A DNA stretch of 7,326 nt from Clostridia bacterium (lineage in GTDB: Bacteria; Bacillota_A; Clostridia; Oscillospirales; Acutalibacteraceae). Positions 1 to 5,634 of this stretch are shown here, piece after piece. The notes under the pieces are model-generated. The model was not told the origin of the DNA and searched no databases. It saw nothing but the letters and a program-made list of their open reading frames with translations. The stretch spans positions 1 to 7,326 of the forward strand of contig JAFSTS010000276.1 in the NCBI GenBank assembly GCA_017445685.1. Reading direction: 5' to 3'. Each line of letters opens with the position of its first letter. Positions within the stretch are counted from its first letter, which is position 1. The position numbers were made by a program, and so were the translations under genes.

Positions 1-1
1 A

Positions 2-1357
2 AAGAATGAAATTTTTAATGTGAAAATCGACTCTATCAGCAGCTCCGGTTTCGGCGTTTGCCGAATCGACGGGCTTGTTGTTTTTGTCGCTGACGGCGTA
101 ACCGGCGACGAGGCGCAAATCAAAATCATCAAGAAAAAGAAAAATTATGCTGTGGCGAGAGTTGAAAAAATAATTGAAAAATCTCCCATCAGAATCGAAA
201 GCGACTGCGCCGTTTTCAAAAGGTGCGGCGGCTGCGCTTACAGAAATATCTCCTACGAAGCCGAAACAGATATCAAAAAATCTCTCGTTGAAGACGCTTT
301 TGAGCGAATCGGCGGCATGAAGAAAACGATTGAAGAATACATCGGTGCTGACAGCCGCTGCCGCTACAGAAACAAGGGGCAGTTTCCTGTTTCAAGGGAA
401 AACGGCAGGCTGAACATCGGCTTCTTTGCTGCAAAAACTCACAAGGTCGTCGACTGCAGAGACTGTCTTTTGCAGCCTGAAATCTTCGGCAAAATCATTG
501 AGGAAACAGCAAACTTTGTTGAACGGGAAAACATATCTGTCTACGATGAAAAAACAGGCAAGGGGCTGCTTCGTCATATTTTTCTTCGCATCGCCGAAGC
601 AACAGACGAGGTTGCTCTGTGTTTTGTAATAAACGGCAGGACGATTGAAAAAATTGATAAATTTGTTCTTGCTGCAACAGAAAAATTTCCGCAGATAAAA
701 AGTATTTCTTTGAACATCAACCGTGAAAAAACTAATGTCATTCTCGGAAAAGAAAATGTTAAAGTATGGGGACAGGATACCATTACGGATATTCTCTGCT
801 CGCTGAAATTCCGGATTTCTCCGCAATCTTTTTATCAAGTCAATCGCGCTCAGGCTCAACGGCTTTACAACAAAGCTATTGAATATGCCGGACTGACGGG
901 CAAAGAAAATGTCATCGACCTCTATTGCGGGGCCGGCACGATAGGTCTTTGCCTTGCGAAAAAAGCCAAAAAGGTCATAGGCGTTGAAGTCGTGCCTCAG
1001 GCAATCGAAAACGCCAAAGAAAATGCAAGGCTCAACAGCATAGATAACGCGGAATTTATTTGCGCCGACGCAGAAAAGGCGGCGGAAATTCTTTTTGAAA
1101 ACGGCGAAAAAGTCGATGTCGTGATCGTCGATCCGCCAAGAAAAGGGCTGACCCCTCAGCTTATTGATACGGTCGTTAATATGTCGCCCGACAGAGTAGT
1201 TTATGTCTCCTGCGATACGGCAACACAGGCAAGAGACTGTAAAATTTTCTCCTCGCTCGGCTATGAAGTAAAAAATCTTTCCGCTGTCGATATGTTCCCC
1301 GGAACAACGCATGTCGAGACGGTTTGCTTGCTGTCTCGAAGCGATATAAATTCCTGA
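2..1357 (+). CDS. rlmD: 23S rRNA (uracil-5-)-methyltransferase, RlmD/RumA (TrmA) family; 5' end probably outside window
   Basis: Transfers a methyl group from S-adenosylmethionine to C5 of a uracil in RNA, most likely 23S rRNA; tRNA is possible for this family. Numbering is from the GTG at 20. A TRAM-like beta domain spans about residues 1-55. The [4Fe-4S] cysteines are C63, C69 and C72 (CX5CX2C) plus C149. The SAM-binding motif is DLYCGAGTIG (300-309). DPPRKG is at 371-376, the catalytic nucleophile C398 lies in VYVSCDT, and the general-base glutamate E433 lies in HVET. All key residues are present. The frame stays open upstream of the GTG to base 2 and reads KNEIFN directly before VKID. Relatives usually begin with a few such residues before the TRAM strand, and the GTG has no good ribosome site, so the true start is probably just off the left edge. 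The last seven codons and the stop lie inside the GCGATAT repeat array. Confidence 0.93.
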   Translation, partial: KNEIFNVKIDSISSSGFGVCRIDGLVVFVADGVTGDEAQIKIIKKKKNYAVARVEKIIEKSPIRIESDCAVFKRCGGCAYRNISYEAETDIKKSLVEDAFERIGGMKKTIEEYIGADSRCRYRNKGQFPVSRENGRLNIGFFAAKTHKVVDCRDCLLQPEIFGKIIEETANFVERENISVYDEKTGKGLLRHIFLRIAEATDEVALCFVINGRTIEKIDKFVLAATEKFPQIKSISLNINREKTNVILGKENVKVWGQDTITDILCSLKFRISPQSFYQVNRAQAQRLYNKAIEYAGLTGKENVIDLYCGAGTIGLCLAKKAKKVIGVEVVPQAIENAKENARLNSIDNAEFICADAEKAAEILFENGEKVDVVIVDPPRKGLTPQLIDTVVNMSPDRVVYVSCDTATQARDCKIFSSLGYEVKNLSAVDMFPGTTHVETVCLLSRSDINS

Positions 1358-1436
1358 CGGAATTTGCGATATACCTGCGGTGCGATATATCTTTACAAGA
1401 TGCGATATGTGCCTTCGGCACGAGAAACCATATCGT
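1341..1436. repeat. Array of four GCGATAT heptamers alternating with mini-hairpins
   Basis: Seen directly: the heptamer GCGATAT occurs at 1341, 1366, 1382 and 1402, and each copy is followed immediately by a small perfect hairpin. The hairpins are AAATTCC-TGAC-GGAATTT (1348-1365), ACC-TGC-GGT (1373-1381), ATCTT-TAC-AAGAT (1389-1401) and GTGCC-TTC-GGCAC (1409-1421). The loops are all T..C. The array is closed by CATATCG (1429-1435), the reverse complement of CGATATG at 1403-1409, which gives an outer 7-bp stem around the last hairpin. The first unit overlaps the end of rlmD, whose stop codon sits in the first loop. I recall similar linker-plus-mini-palindrome arrays from other Clostridia, but their function is unknown to me. 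No T-tract follows any hairpin, so a simple terminator is unlikely. Confidence 0.8.
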
Positions 1437-1457
1437 AGAAAGGAAACGGTGACGGTT

Positions 1458-1895
1458 ATGGATTACAGAAAATACGGGGAAACCTACTACATCAGAATGG
1501 ACAAGGGCGATGAGATTATCAGCGGCATTCTGGACATTTGCAAAAGGGAGGAAATCAAGTCTGCTGTATTCAGCGGAATCGGCGGCTGCAGTCAAGCGCA
1601 GATACAGACTTTCGTGATGGAGGCAGGCACATTTGAAACGAAAACGATCAGCGGTATGCTGGAACTTGTTTCGCTGAACGGAAACATCGTCACTGATGAG
1701 CAAAACGGGCTTTTTCATCATACGCACGCCATGTTTTCGTATAAAGACGACGATCGTCACTGTGTTGCCGCCGGACATATCAAATCAATTACGGTCTTAT
1801 TTACAGCAGAGATCGAACTAAGACCCGTTGTCGGCGGAATTATCAACCGACAGTTTGACCCGGAAACAGGCACGGGTTTTTGGAAATTTGAATAA
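1458..1895 (+). CDS. PCC/DUF296-domain protein (PD1-like)
   Basis: A 145-residue single-domain protein of the PPC (plant and prokaryote conserved)/DUF296 family, a fold found alone in bacteria and fused to AT-hooks in plants. The bacterial role is not settled; the domain forms trimers, and conserved histidines are proposed to bind metal. Seen here: an N-terminal strand-helix with DKGDEI (15-20), SGIGGC (39-44), then the histidine cluster HHTH (87-90), H101 and GH (106-107), and a C-terminal strand with the acidic AEIELRP (117-123). Length is normal for stand-alone members. I chose the ATG at 1458 because the domain starts at MDYRKYGETY. An in-frame GTG at 1449 is closer (4 bases) to the AGGA at 1441-1444, so translation might begin there. 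The upstream in-frame GTG at 1380 lies in the repeat array and is not credible. The orientation matches rlmD, and no separate promoter is evident. Confidence 0.8.
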   Translation: MDYRKYGETYYIRMDKGDEIISGILDICKREEIKSAVFSGIGGCSQAQIQTFVMEAGTFETKTISGMLELVSLNGNIVTDEQNGLFHHTHAMFSYKDDDRHCVAAGHIKSITVLFTAEIELRPVVGGIINRQFDPETGTGFWKFE

Positions 1896-1947
1896 ATAAT
1901 CTTAATTATGAATTTGTCATTCCGGCAATGGATCCGAGGTCATAGCA

Positions 1948-2595
1948 ATGAAAGAAAAATTAAAAAGAATCAGAGAACCTCAAAGCTACAAAAGAAAGGG
2001 CGGATCAATAGCTGTTTCTTCAGCGATACTGCTTTTAGGTATTGCTTTAGGTCTGCTTTCAAAGCGGATTGATGATCTTGCGCTTGACAGCTCTATCGGC
2101 TGGCACAGATTGATTGAAAGGCTTGATTTGGGAAATGTCTTTTCCCTGCTTCCGATATGGCTTCTTCTTGCGCTTATAGTTTCCGTTTTCAGCTTCAGCG
2201 CAGCGAGAGCTGCGATAAATACATTTTTGTTTTTCGGCGGAATGTGCGCGGCATATCATTTTTATACTGTCCGTTTCAGCGGTTTCGACCCGTCGGGGTA
2301 CATGATGATTTGGTATGCAATTACTGTACTGTCTCCGGTTTTCGCCGTGATTTGCTGGTACGCAAAAGGAAAAGGTATTATCTCAACCGTTTTAAGCTCG
2401 TGCATTTTAGCCGTTCTTTTCAGCTTTTGTTTCAGCATTGGCTGGGTATATTTCGGTTTGATCTCAATTACCGATCTTGTCATTTTTCTGGCGTCGGTCG
2501 CTGTTTTGTTCAGCAGTCTCAAGCAGACTGCCATTTCCCTTTCTTTCGGATTTGCTTTATCATTTTTGATAAGCCCGATTATTCCTTTCAGATAA
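1948..2595 (+). CDS. Seven-helix integral membrane protein, function unknown
   Basis: 215 residues. I cannot assign a named family; the pattern resembles uncharacterised multi-pass proteins of Clostridia. The basic N-terminus (MKEKLKRIRE...YKRK, residues 1-17) should be cytoplasmic. Predicted helices by eye are about 19-37, 64-82, 88-106, 119-138, 144-164, 172-190 and 194-212. The polar stretch 38-63 between helices 1 and 2 would lie outside, while R87, KGKG (140-143) and K192 lie on cytoplasmic loops, consistent with the positive-inside rule. Notable residues are the aromatic/polar IWYAITVLSP (121-130), leading into CWYAKGKG (136-143). No catalytic motif or transporter signature is visible. 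The start at 1948 is supported by GAGGT at 1936-1940 with a 7-base spacer. It sits 52 bases after the DUF296 gene and may share its transcript. A strong terminator follows directly. Confidence 0.75.
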   Translation: MKEKLKRIREPQSYKRKGGSIAVSSAILLLGIALGLLSKRIDDLALDSSIGWHRLIERLDLGNVFSLLPIWLLLALIVSVFSFSAARAAINTFLFFGGMCAAYHFYTVRFSGFDPSGYMMIWYAITVLSPVFAVICWYAKGKGIISTVLSSCILAVLFSFCFSIGWVYFGLISITDLVIFLASVAVLFSSLKQTAISLSFGFALSFLISPIIPFR

Positions 2596-2606
2596 TTTTA
2601 ATTGGT

Positions 2607-2648
2607 AAAGCTCCCTGTAATTCATTTGAAAAAACAGAGAGCTTTTTT
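2607..2648 (+). terminator. Rho-independent terminator after the membrane-protein gene
   Basis: AAAGCTCCCTGT (2607-2618) pairs with ACAGAGAGCTTT (2634-2645) with one C/A mismatch, and TTTTTT follows at 2643-2648. It ends inside the stop codon of the convergent glycosyltransferase gene (TAA at 2649-2647 on the minus strand), so both genes share these bases. On the minus strand the same hairpin is followed only by TTTACC, a weak U-tract, so it may terminate the glycosyltransferase less well. Confidence 0.8.
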
Positions 2649-4029
2649 AATTTTTACTCAGTTTTTTATAAGCGATATTTTGAAAAATTTTGCCTGCCGG
2701 GTAAGAAAAGACGCCTGCAAGAACTCCAAATATCCACGCATATTTTCTTAAAGGAGTAAAGCAGAAAAAAACAACAACGGCAATCTGAAGAATACTATAA
2801 ATTACCCTGAAAATCACGTTGTAAACATTCAGCTTATCAAGCAGCGTTTTTTCCGTGTCTGACGCATGGGGAGCTGTTTCGATAAATTCAGCCGCCCCTT
2901 TTGCCCCCGAACAGCTTCTGAAATCTCTGCTGCATTTTTCCGCCGCGTCACTATAGCTTTTATCGGAGAGGATTTTCATAACTGCTTTTTTAATGTCTTC
3001 GATTCCCTCGCTGTTTAATCTTTCACCTGCGCCTATCTCCTTTGCCCGTCTTGCAACGGCTTCCTGCTCCCCTGTCTGCGGAAAAAGCACCATAGGGGCT
3101 GCCATAAACAAGCTTTCAGACACGCTGTTCATTCCGCAGTGAGTGATAAACGCATCGGCTCTTGACAGCACATCAAGCTGATCTACATACTTAAACACCT
3201 TAACATTTTCGGGAAGCTTTCCGAAAGAGCCGATCTCTATCGAATTTCCGCAGGATATTATCAAGTCCAAGTTTTCGTCTTTTAACGCTTCGATACAGTT
3301 TTTATAAAACTGAGGTCTGTCGTTGATAACCGTCCCCATCGAAACATATACAAGAGGACAGTCTTTTTCTTTCTGCGGGATTTTTTCTGTCAGAAGCGAC
3401 GGCCCGACAAACGCATAACAGCTTGAAAATGTGTCCGCATAAGGCTGAAAATTTTTCGATGTGTAAACTACGCTGTCAGTGCTGTTATCACTTTGGACAA
3501 GCGACAAGGCGCTTTTGACATTATAACCATACGGTTTTAAAGAGTTTAGCTCTTTTTTTATCTTGGAAAGTCCGAAAATCATGTCGAACATTTCAGAAAA
3601 GCTATACTTCATATATGTTGACGAAAACCGGTTAAAGGCAAATGTGCTTGTTGACACCACAAGAGGAACATTATATTTCCACGCGCTGAGTTTTCCCCAA
3701 AAGCAGACTGAGTCGCAGTAAACGACATCGGGCGCAAAGGTTTCAAATTCATTTTCAAGAAACTCGTTCATCCTGAGCGTCGTCTTTATATCGGTAATCG
3801 TCATTTCGGTCGTGGAAACCCTTTTGATTTTTTCCTCCTGCTTTTGCGTAAGCTCAGGTAAAAAACTGTCGCACGAAATGTATTGTGCGCCTGTTTTTCG
3901 GATCTTCTCCTCAAAGTCGGCAAATGAATAAAACCTCACTTCGTTTCCACGCTTGACAAGCTCGGCACAAACAGCGATCATCGGGTTTGTGTGCCCATGA
4001 GCAGGAATCGAGAAAAGAGCAATTTTCAT
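2647..4029 (-). CDS. GT1/MGT-family UDP-glycosyltransferase with C-terminal membrane hairpin
   Basis: 460 residues. GT-B fold glycosyltransferase of family GT1 (macrolide-glycosyltransferase, YjiC-like), expected to move a sugar from a nucleotide sugar, probably a UDP-sugar, to a small hydrophobic acceptor. Seen: the N-terminal acceptor-binding half opens with FSIPAHGHTNP (6-16), including the family's catalytic-type histidine H11. The C-terminal donor half has YVSMGT (228-233) and the signature HCGMNSVSESL (297-307), then PMVLFPQTGEQ (312-322). The EQ ending instead of DQ is also seen in YjiC-like members. Typical bacterial MGTs end near residue 390-400. This one continues through a linker into two hydrophobic segments (about 406-424 and 430-447) and a basic tail, so it should be anchored to the inner face of the membrane. 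That suggests a lipid or membrane-embedded acceptor; antibiotic or toxin glycosylation is the alternative. The start codon overlaps the upstream abrB-type stop codon by one base (TGATG), implying translational coupling. Confidence 0.88.
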   Translation of the reverse strand: MKIALFSIPAHGHTNPMIAVCAELVKRGNEVRFYSFADFEEKIRKTGAQYISCDSFLPELTQKQEEKIKRVSTTEMTITDIKTTLRMNEFLENEFETFAPDVVYCDSVCFWGKLSAWKYNVPLVVSTSTFAFNRFSSTYMKYSFSEMFDMIFGLSKIKKELNSLKPYGYNVKSALSLVQSDNSTDSVVYTSKNFQPYADTFSSCYAFVGPSLLTEKIPQKEKDCPLVYVSMGTVINDRPQFYKNCIEALKDENLDLIISCGNSIEIGSFGKLPENVKVFKYVDQLDVLSRADAFITHCGMNSVSESLFMAAPMVLFPQTGEQEAVARRAKEIGAGERLNSEGIEDIKKAVMKILSDKSYSDAAEKCSRDFRSCSGAKGAAEFIETAPHASDTEKTLLDKLNVYNVIFRVIYSILQIAVVVFFCFTPLRKYAWIFGVLAGVFSYPAGKIFQNIAYKKLSKN

Positions 4030-4241
4030 CAGTTTTCCTCCCTGTCGCTGAAAGCAACATCAAACAGTTCAGTGAATGCGCCTTTAGGCATTATTGCAAT
4101 TCCTCTTTCTTCATCTCCGAGAAGCAAAAGCGTGTCACCCGGCTTGATGTTGAAAATCTCCCTTGCCTTTTTCGGAATTACGATTTGTCCTTTTTCTCCG
4201 ACAGTTGCCGTCCACGCATATTTTTCCTTTGGATAATTCAT
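4029..4241 (-). CDS. AbrB/SpoVT-type (MazE-like) DNA-binding protein
   Basis: 70 residues. A swapped-hairpin AbrB fold spans about residues 9-53, with the family core GEKGQIVIPKKAREIFNIKPGD (15-36) and a strand ending GIAIMPK. Such proteins bind DNA as dimers and act as transition-state regulators, operon autoregulators or antitoxins. The short C-terminus (54-70, FTELFDVAFSDREEN) is acidic. The start is well supported: on the minus strand GGAGG precedes the ATG by 6-7 bases. The next gene is a glycosyltransferase with one-base overlap, not a toxin, so an antitoxin role is unlikely. An operon-specific autoregulator is the better guess. A consensus promoter and a perfect inverted repeat lie just upstream, the latter a plausible operator. 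Function of the target system is inferred only. Confidence 0.88.
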   Translation of the reverse strand: MNYPKEKYAWTATVGEKGQIVIPKKAREIFNIKPGDTLLLLGDEERGIAIMPKGAFTELFDVAFSDREEN

Positions 4242-4275
4242 AAAATCCCTCCTAAAAGTATGATTTGTATAACTA

Positions 4276-4304
4276 ATTATACTGTTTTAAAGCTTTTTTG
4301 TCAA
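4276..4304 (-). promoter_or_regulatory. Consensus sigma-A promoter for the abrB-glycosyltransferase operon
   Basis: On the minus strand, TTGACA (4304-4299), 17 bases, then TATAAT (4281-4276): both hexamers match the sigma-A/sigma-70 consensus exactly, with ideal spacing. Predicted transcription start is near 4269, giving a leader of about 28 bases that holds the AGGAGG ribosome site. A promoter this strong usually needs a repressor, which fits autoregulation by the AbrB-type protein. Confidence 0.85.
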
Positions 4305-4308
4305 CCTC

Positions 4309-4340
4309 TTGATTATAAAAGGAAAATGATGTATAATCAA
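4309..4340. promoter_or_regulatory. Palindromic bidirectional promoter / operator
   Basis: TTGATTATA (4309-4317) and TATAATCAA (4332-4340) form a perfect 9-bp inverted repeat with a 14-base spacer and 23 bp between half-site centres. Because of the symmetry, the plus strand reads TTGATT (4309-4314), 17 bases, TATAAT (4332-4337), and the minus strand reads exactly the same (TTGATT 4340-4335, TATAAT 4317-4312). It can therefore drive the lipid kinase to the right and form a second, upstream promoter for the abrB operon to the left. The repeat could equally be bound by a dimeric regulator about two helical turns apart, blocking both -35/-10 pairs. Confidence 0.75.
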
Positions 4341-4341
4341 T

Positions 4342-4383
4342 TTAAGCTGAGGGGCGGTTGTGGTTCGATTCCCCTCAGCTTAA
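4342..4383 (+). promoter_or_regulatory. 5'-terminal mRNA hairpin in the lipid-kinase leader
   Basis: TTAAGCTGAGGGG (4342-4354) and CCCCTCAGCTTAA (4371-4383) pair perfectly over 13 bp around a 16-base loop. The -10 box ends at 4337, so transcription should begin at about 4344, within the left arm; the mRNA would start with a nearly blunt stem of about 11 bp. No T-tract follows, so it is not an intrinsic terminator. The likely role is 5'-end protection of the mRNA or a protein-binding leader element. The ribosome site (4399-4404) is 15 bases further on and remains free. Confidence 0.65.
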
Positions 4384-4408
4384 GAGAAATTTTTCTAAAG
4401 GAGGGCTG

Positions 4409-5329
4409 ATGATGGACGACAGAATGTTTGAAAACAGGAACAAAACCTTGGTCATTATCAATCCGAGAGCAGGGAAAATTAAAACGAGAAGCCAGCTTCT
4501 CAATATCACCGACGAACTCAGCGTCGGCGGAAATGAAGTTACATTTTATACGACAAAAGGAAGGGGTGACGCGACTAATCTTGCCGAAAAGCTCGCTCCG
4601 GAATTTGACACGGTAATATGCCGTGGGGGAGACGGAACACTCAACGAAGTTGTCAACGGCCTTATGAGAGTTGACAAGGAGCACCGTCCGCCGCTTGGTT
4701 ATGTTCCGTCCGGGTCGACGAACGATTTTGCAAGAAGTCTCAACATTTCTTCCAATCCAAAAAAATGTGTCGAACATCTTCTTCGCGGCAGGCAGATACC
4801 CCACGATATCGGCTGCTTCAATGAAGAAAGATATTTTACTTATGTTGCGTGCTTCGGAGCGTTCACCGACCTGACATACAACACTTCTCAGGTTGCAAAA
4901 AATATTTTCGGCCATGCAGCATATACTTCACAGATCCCGGCGGCATTTCGAAGGCTGCAAAGAATAAAATCCAAAATCATCCTTGACGAAAACGAGGTTA
5001 TTGAGGACGATATTGTTTACGGCGGAATATCAAGCACATTGTCGCTTTCAAATATTCTGAAAATGGACAGAAATGTTGTTTCATTCGACGACGGAAAATT
5101 TGAAGTCACGCTTGTTAAATATCCAAATAATTTTGTTGATTTTAACAAAACCTGCAAGTGTATGATAACGAGGGATTACGACCCCAAGTTTATCTATTTC
5201 AGGCAGGCAAGCAAAATTGAGTTTGAATTTGAAACAGAAGTTGCATGGACTCTTGACGGAGAATACGGCGGAAAAGGGACGACAGCAAGAATTGATGTAT
5301 TCCCAAAAGCAATTGATGTTATCAGATAG
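4409..5329 (+). CDS. Diacylglycerol/lipid kinase, YegS/DagK (BmrU) family
   Basis: 306 residues. A soluble or peripheral lipid kinase of the DAGK catalytic family, which phosphorylates diacylglycerol or a related lipid alcohol with ATP; in Gram-positives this recycles diacylglycerol from lipoteichoic-acid synthesis into phosphatidic acid. Seen: IINPRAGK (16-23), the nucleotide-binding CRGGDGTLNEV (71-81), PSGSTNDFAR (100-109), the C-terminal-domain DDGKFEV (227-233) and LDGE (282-285), in the usual order and at normal length. The PSGST variant replaces the more common P-GT-N loop start. Two tandem ATGs are available: AGGAGG (4399-4404) is 4 bases from the ATG at 4409 and 7 from that at 4412, so initiation may occur at either. 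It is divergent from the abrB-glycosyltransferase operon and shares its palindromic promoter. The exact lipid substrate cannot be read from the sequence. Confidence 0.9.
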   Translation: MMDDRMFENRNKTLVIINPRAGKIKTRSQLLNITDELSVGGNEVTFYTTKGRGDATNLAEKLAPEFDTVICRGGDGTLNEVVNGLMRVDKEHRPPLGYVPSGSTNDFARSLNISSNPKKCVEHLLRGRQIPHDIGCFNEERYFTYVACFGAFTDLTYNTSQVAKNIFGHAAYTSQIPAAFRRLQRIKSKIILDENEVIEDDIVYGGISSTLSLSNILKMDRNVVSFDDGKFEVTLVKYPNNFVDFNKTCKCMITRDYDPKFIYFRQASKIEFEFETEVAWTLDGEYGGKGTTARIDVFPKAIDVIR

Positions 5330-5354
5330 TGTACACCATGTCTAATATTTAGAA

Positions 5355-5400
5355 ATCCCCTTCACTCAGGCTTTTACCTGAACGAAGGGGATATTCTTTT
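5355..5400 (+). terminator. Rho-independent terminator after the lipid kinase
   Basis: ATCCCCTTC (5355-5363) pairs with GAAGGGGAT (5384-5392), and inside it TCAGG (5366-5370) pairs with CCTGA (5377-5381). The T-rich stretch ATTCTTTTT follows (5393-5401). It lies 25 bases after the kinase stop and directly abuts the truncated AraC-family remnant, leaving that remnant no upstream promoter that I can see. Confidence 0.85.
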
Positions 5401-5404
5401 TGGA

Positions 5405-5620
5405 ATGTGCCATGCAGGTGTTGAGGAATATGTTTTCTTTGTCGGCAGCAAAGCCTTTGTCAGCGTAAGCGGATACGGAATAGATGAAAAAAAAGCGTCG
5501 CGCCGAATGCGCCTGTTATCAAATGAATATTGCATAGACTATTCTCAGCTTTCAGCGGTATATGAAAACGGTCTGAAGCACGAGCTTGAAGATGTTGAGC
5601 GCAGCTTAAAACGATCATAA
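5405..5620 (+). pseudogene. AraC-family regulator remnant, sensor-domain fragment (5'-truncated)
   Basis: Reads MCHAGVEEYVFFVGSKAFVS, then SVSGYG and a helical stretch ending ELEDVERSLKRS. This resembles the end of a PocR-like ligand-sensing domain found in front of clostridial AraC regulators (CxAGxxEYVF-I pattern followed by GY/GQ and a helical linker). The preceding codons TTT GGA (5399-5404) also fit the family's FG before MCHAG, so the ATG at 5405 is probably an internal methionine. Everything N-terminal of it is missing and replaced by the kinase terminator. There is no ribosome site. The frame stops at 5618-5620, but the expected continuation (QLKTIIKPLCHMLSLL) is found one base back, in the frame of the following entry, so the original gene is broken by a -1 shift between 5599 and 5617. 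The sensor assignment rests on recalled family patterns. Confidence 0.6.
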
Positions 5621-5634
5621 AGCCTCTTTGCCAT

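Noticed and set aside
392..1312. Long antisense open frame (about 306 codons) inside rlmD
   Set aside because: It has no family motif or plausible composition, and it mirrors a gene whose catalytic residues are all accounted for. It is a codon-bias shadow.
1341..1436. CRISPR array
   Set aside because: The repeats are 7 bases and the spacers are self-complementary 9-18 base hairpins, unlike CRISPR repeats and spacers; no cas genes are present.
1380..1457. N-terminal extension of the DUF296 protein from the GTG at 1380
   Set aside because: The extra 26 residues are translated repeat array, there is no ribosome site, and the domain starts at the ATG at 1458.
1176..1778. Minus-strand open frame of 200 codons across the rlmD end, the repeat array and the DUF296 gene
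   Set aside because: It crosses two well-supported genes and the repeat array, and shows no recognisable domain.
2672..2678. A further GCGATAT copy, in the glycosyltransferase C-terminus
   Set aside because: It is a single copy, has no hairpin behind it, and lies inside a coding frame. It is a chance match.
4029..4241. Antitoxin of a toxin-antitoxin pair (MazE-like fold)
   Set aside because: The coupled downstream gene is a 460-residue glycosyltransferase, and no small toxin frame is present nearby.
4355..4383. tRNA-like T-arm (GGTTCGATTCC) and acceptor-like stem, suggesting a tRNA gene or attachment-site remnant
   Set aside because: The stem flanking TTCGATT has two mismatches when folded as a T-arm, no D or anticodon arm fits, and the 13-bp hairpin explains the bases better.
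5329..5336. Palindrome GTGTACAC at the kinase stop codon
   Set aside because: An 8-base palindrome is expected by chance in a window this long, and it has no partner or positional logic.
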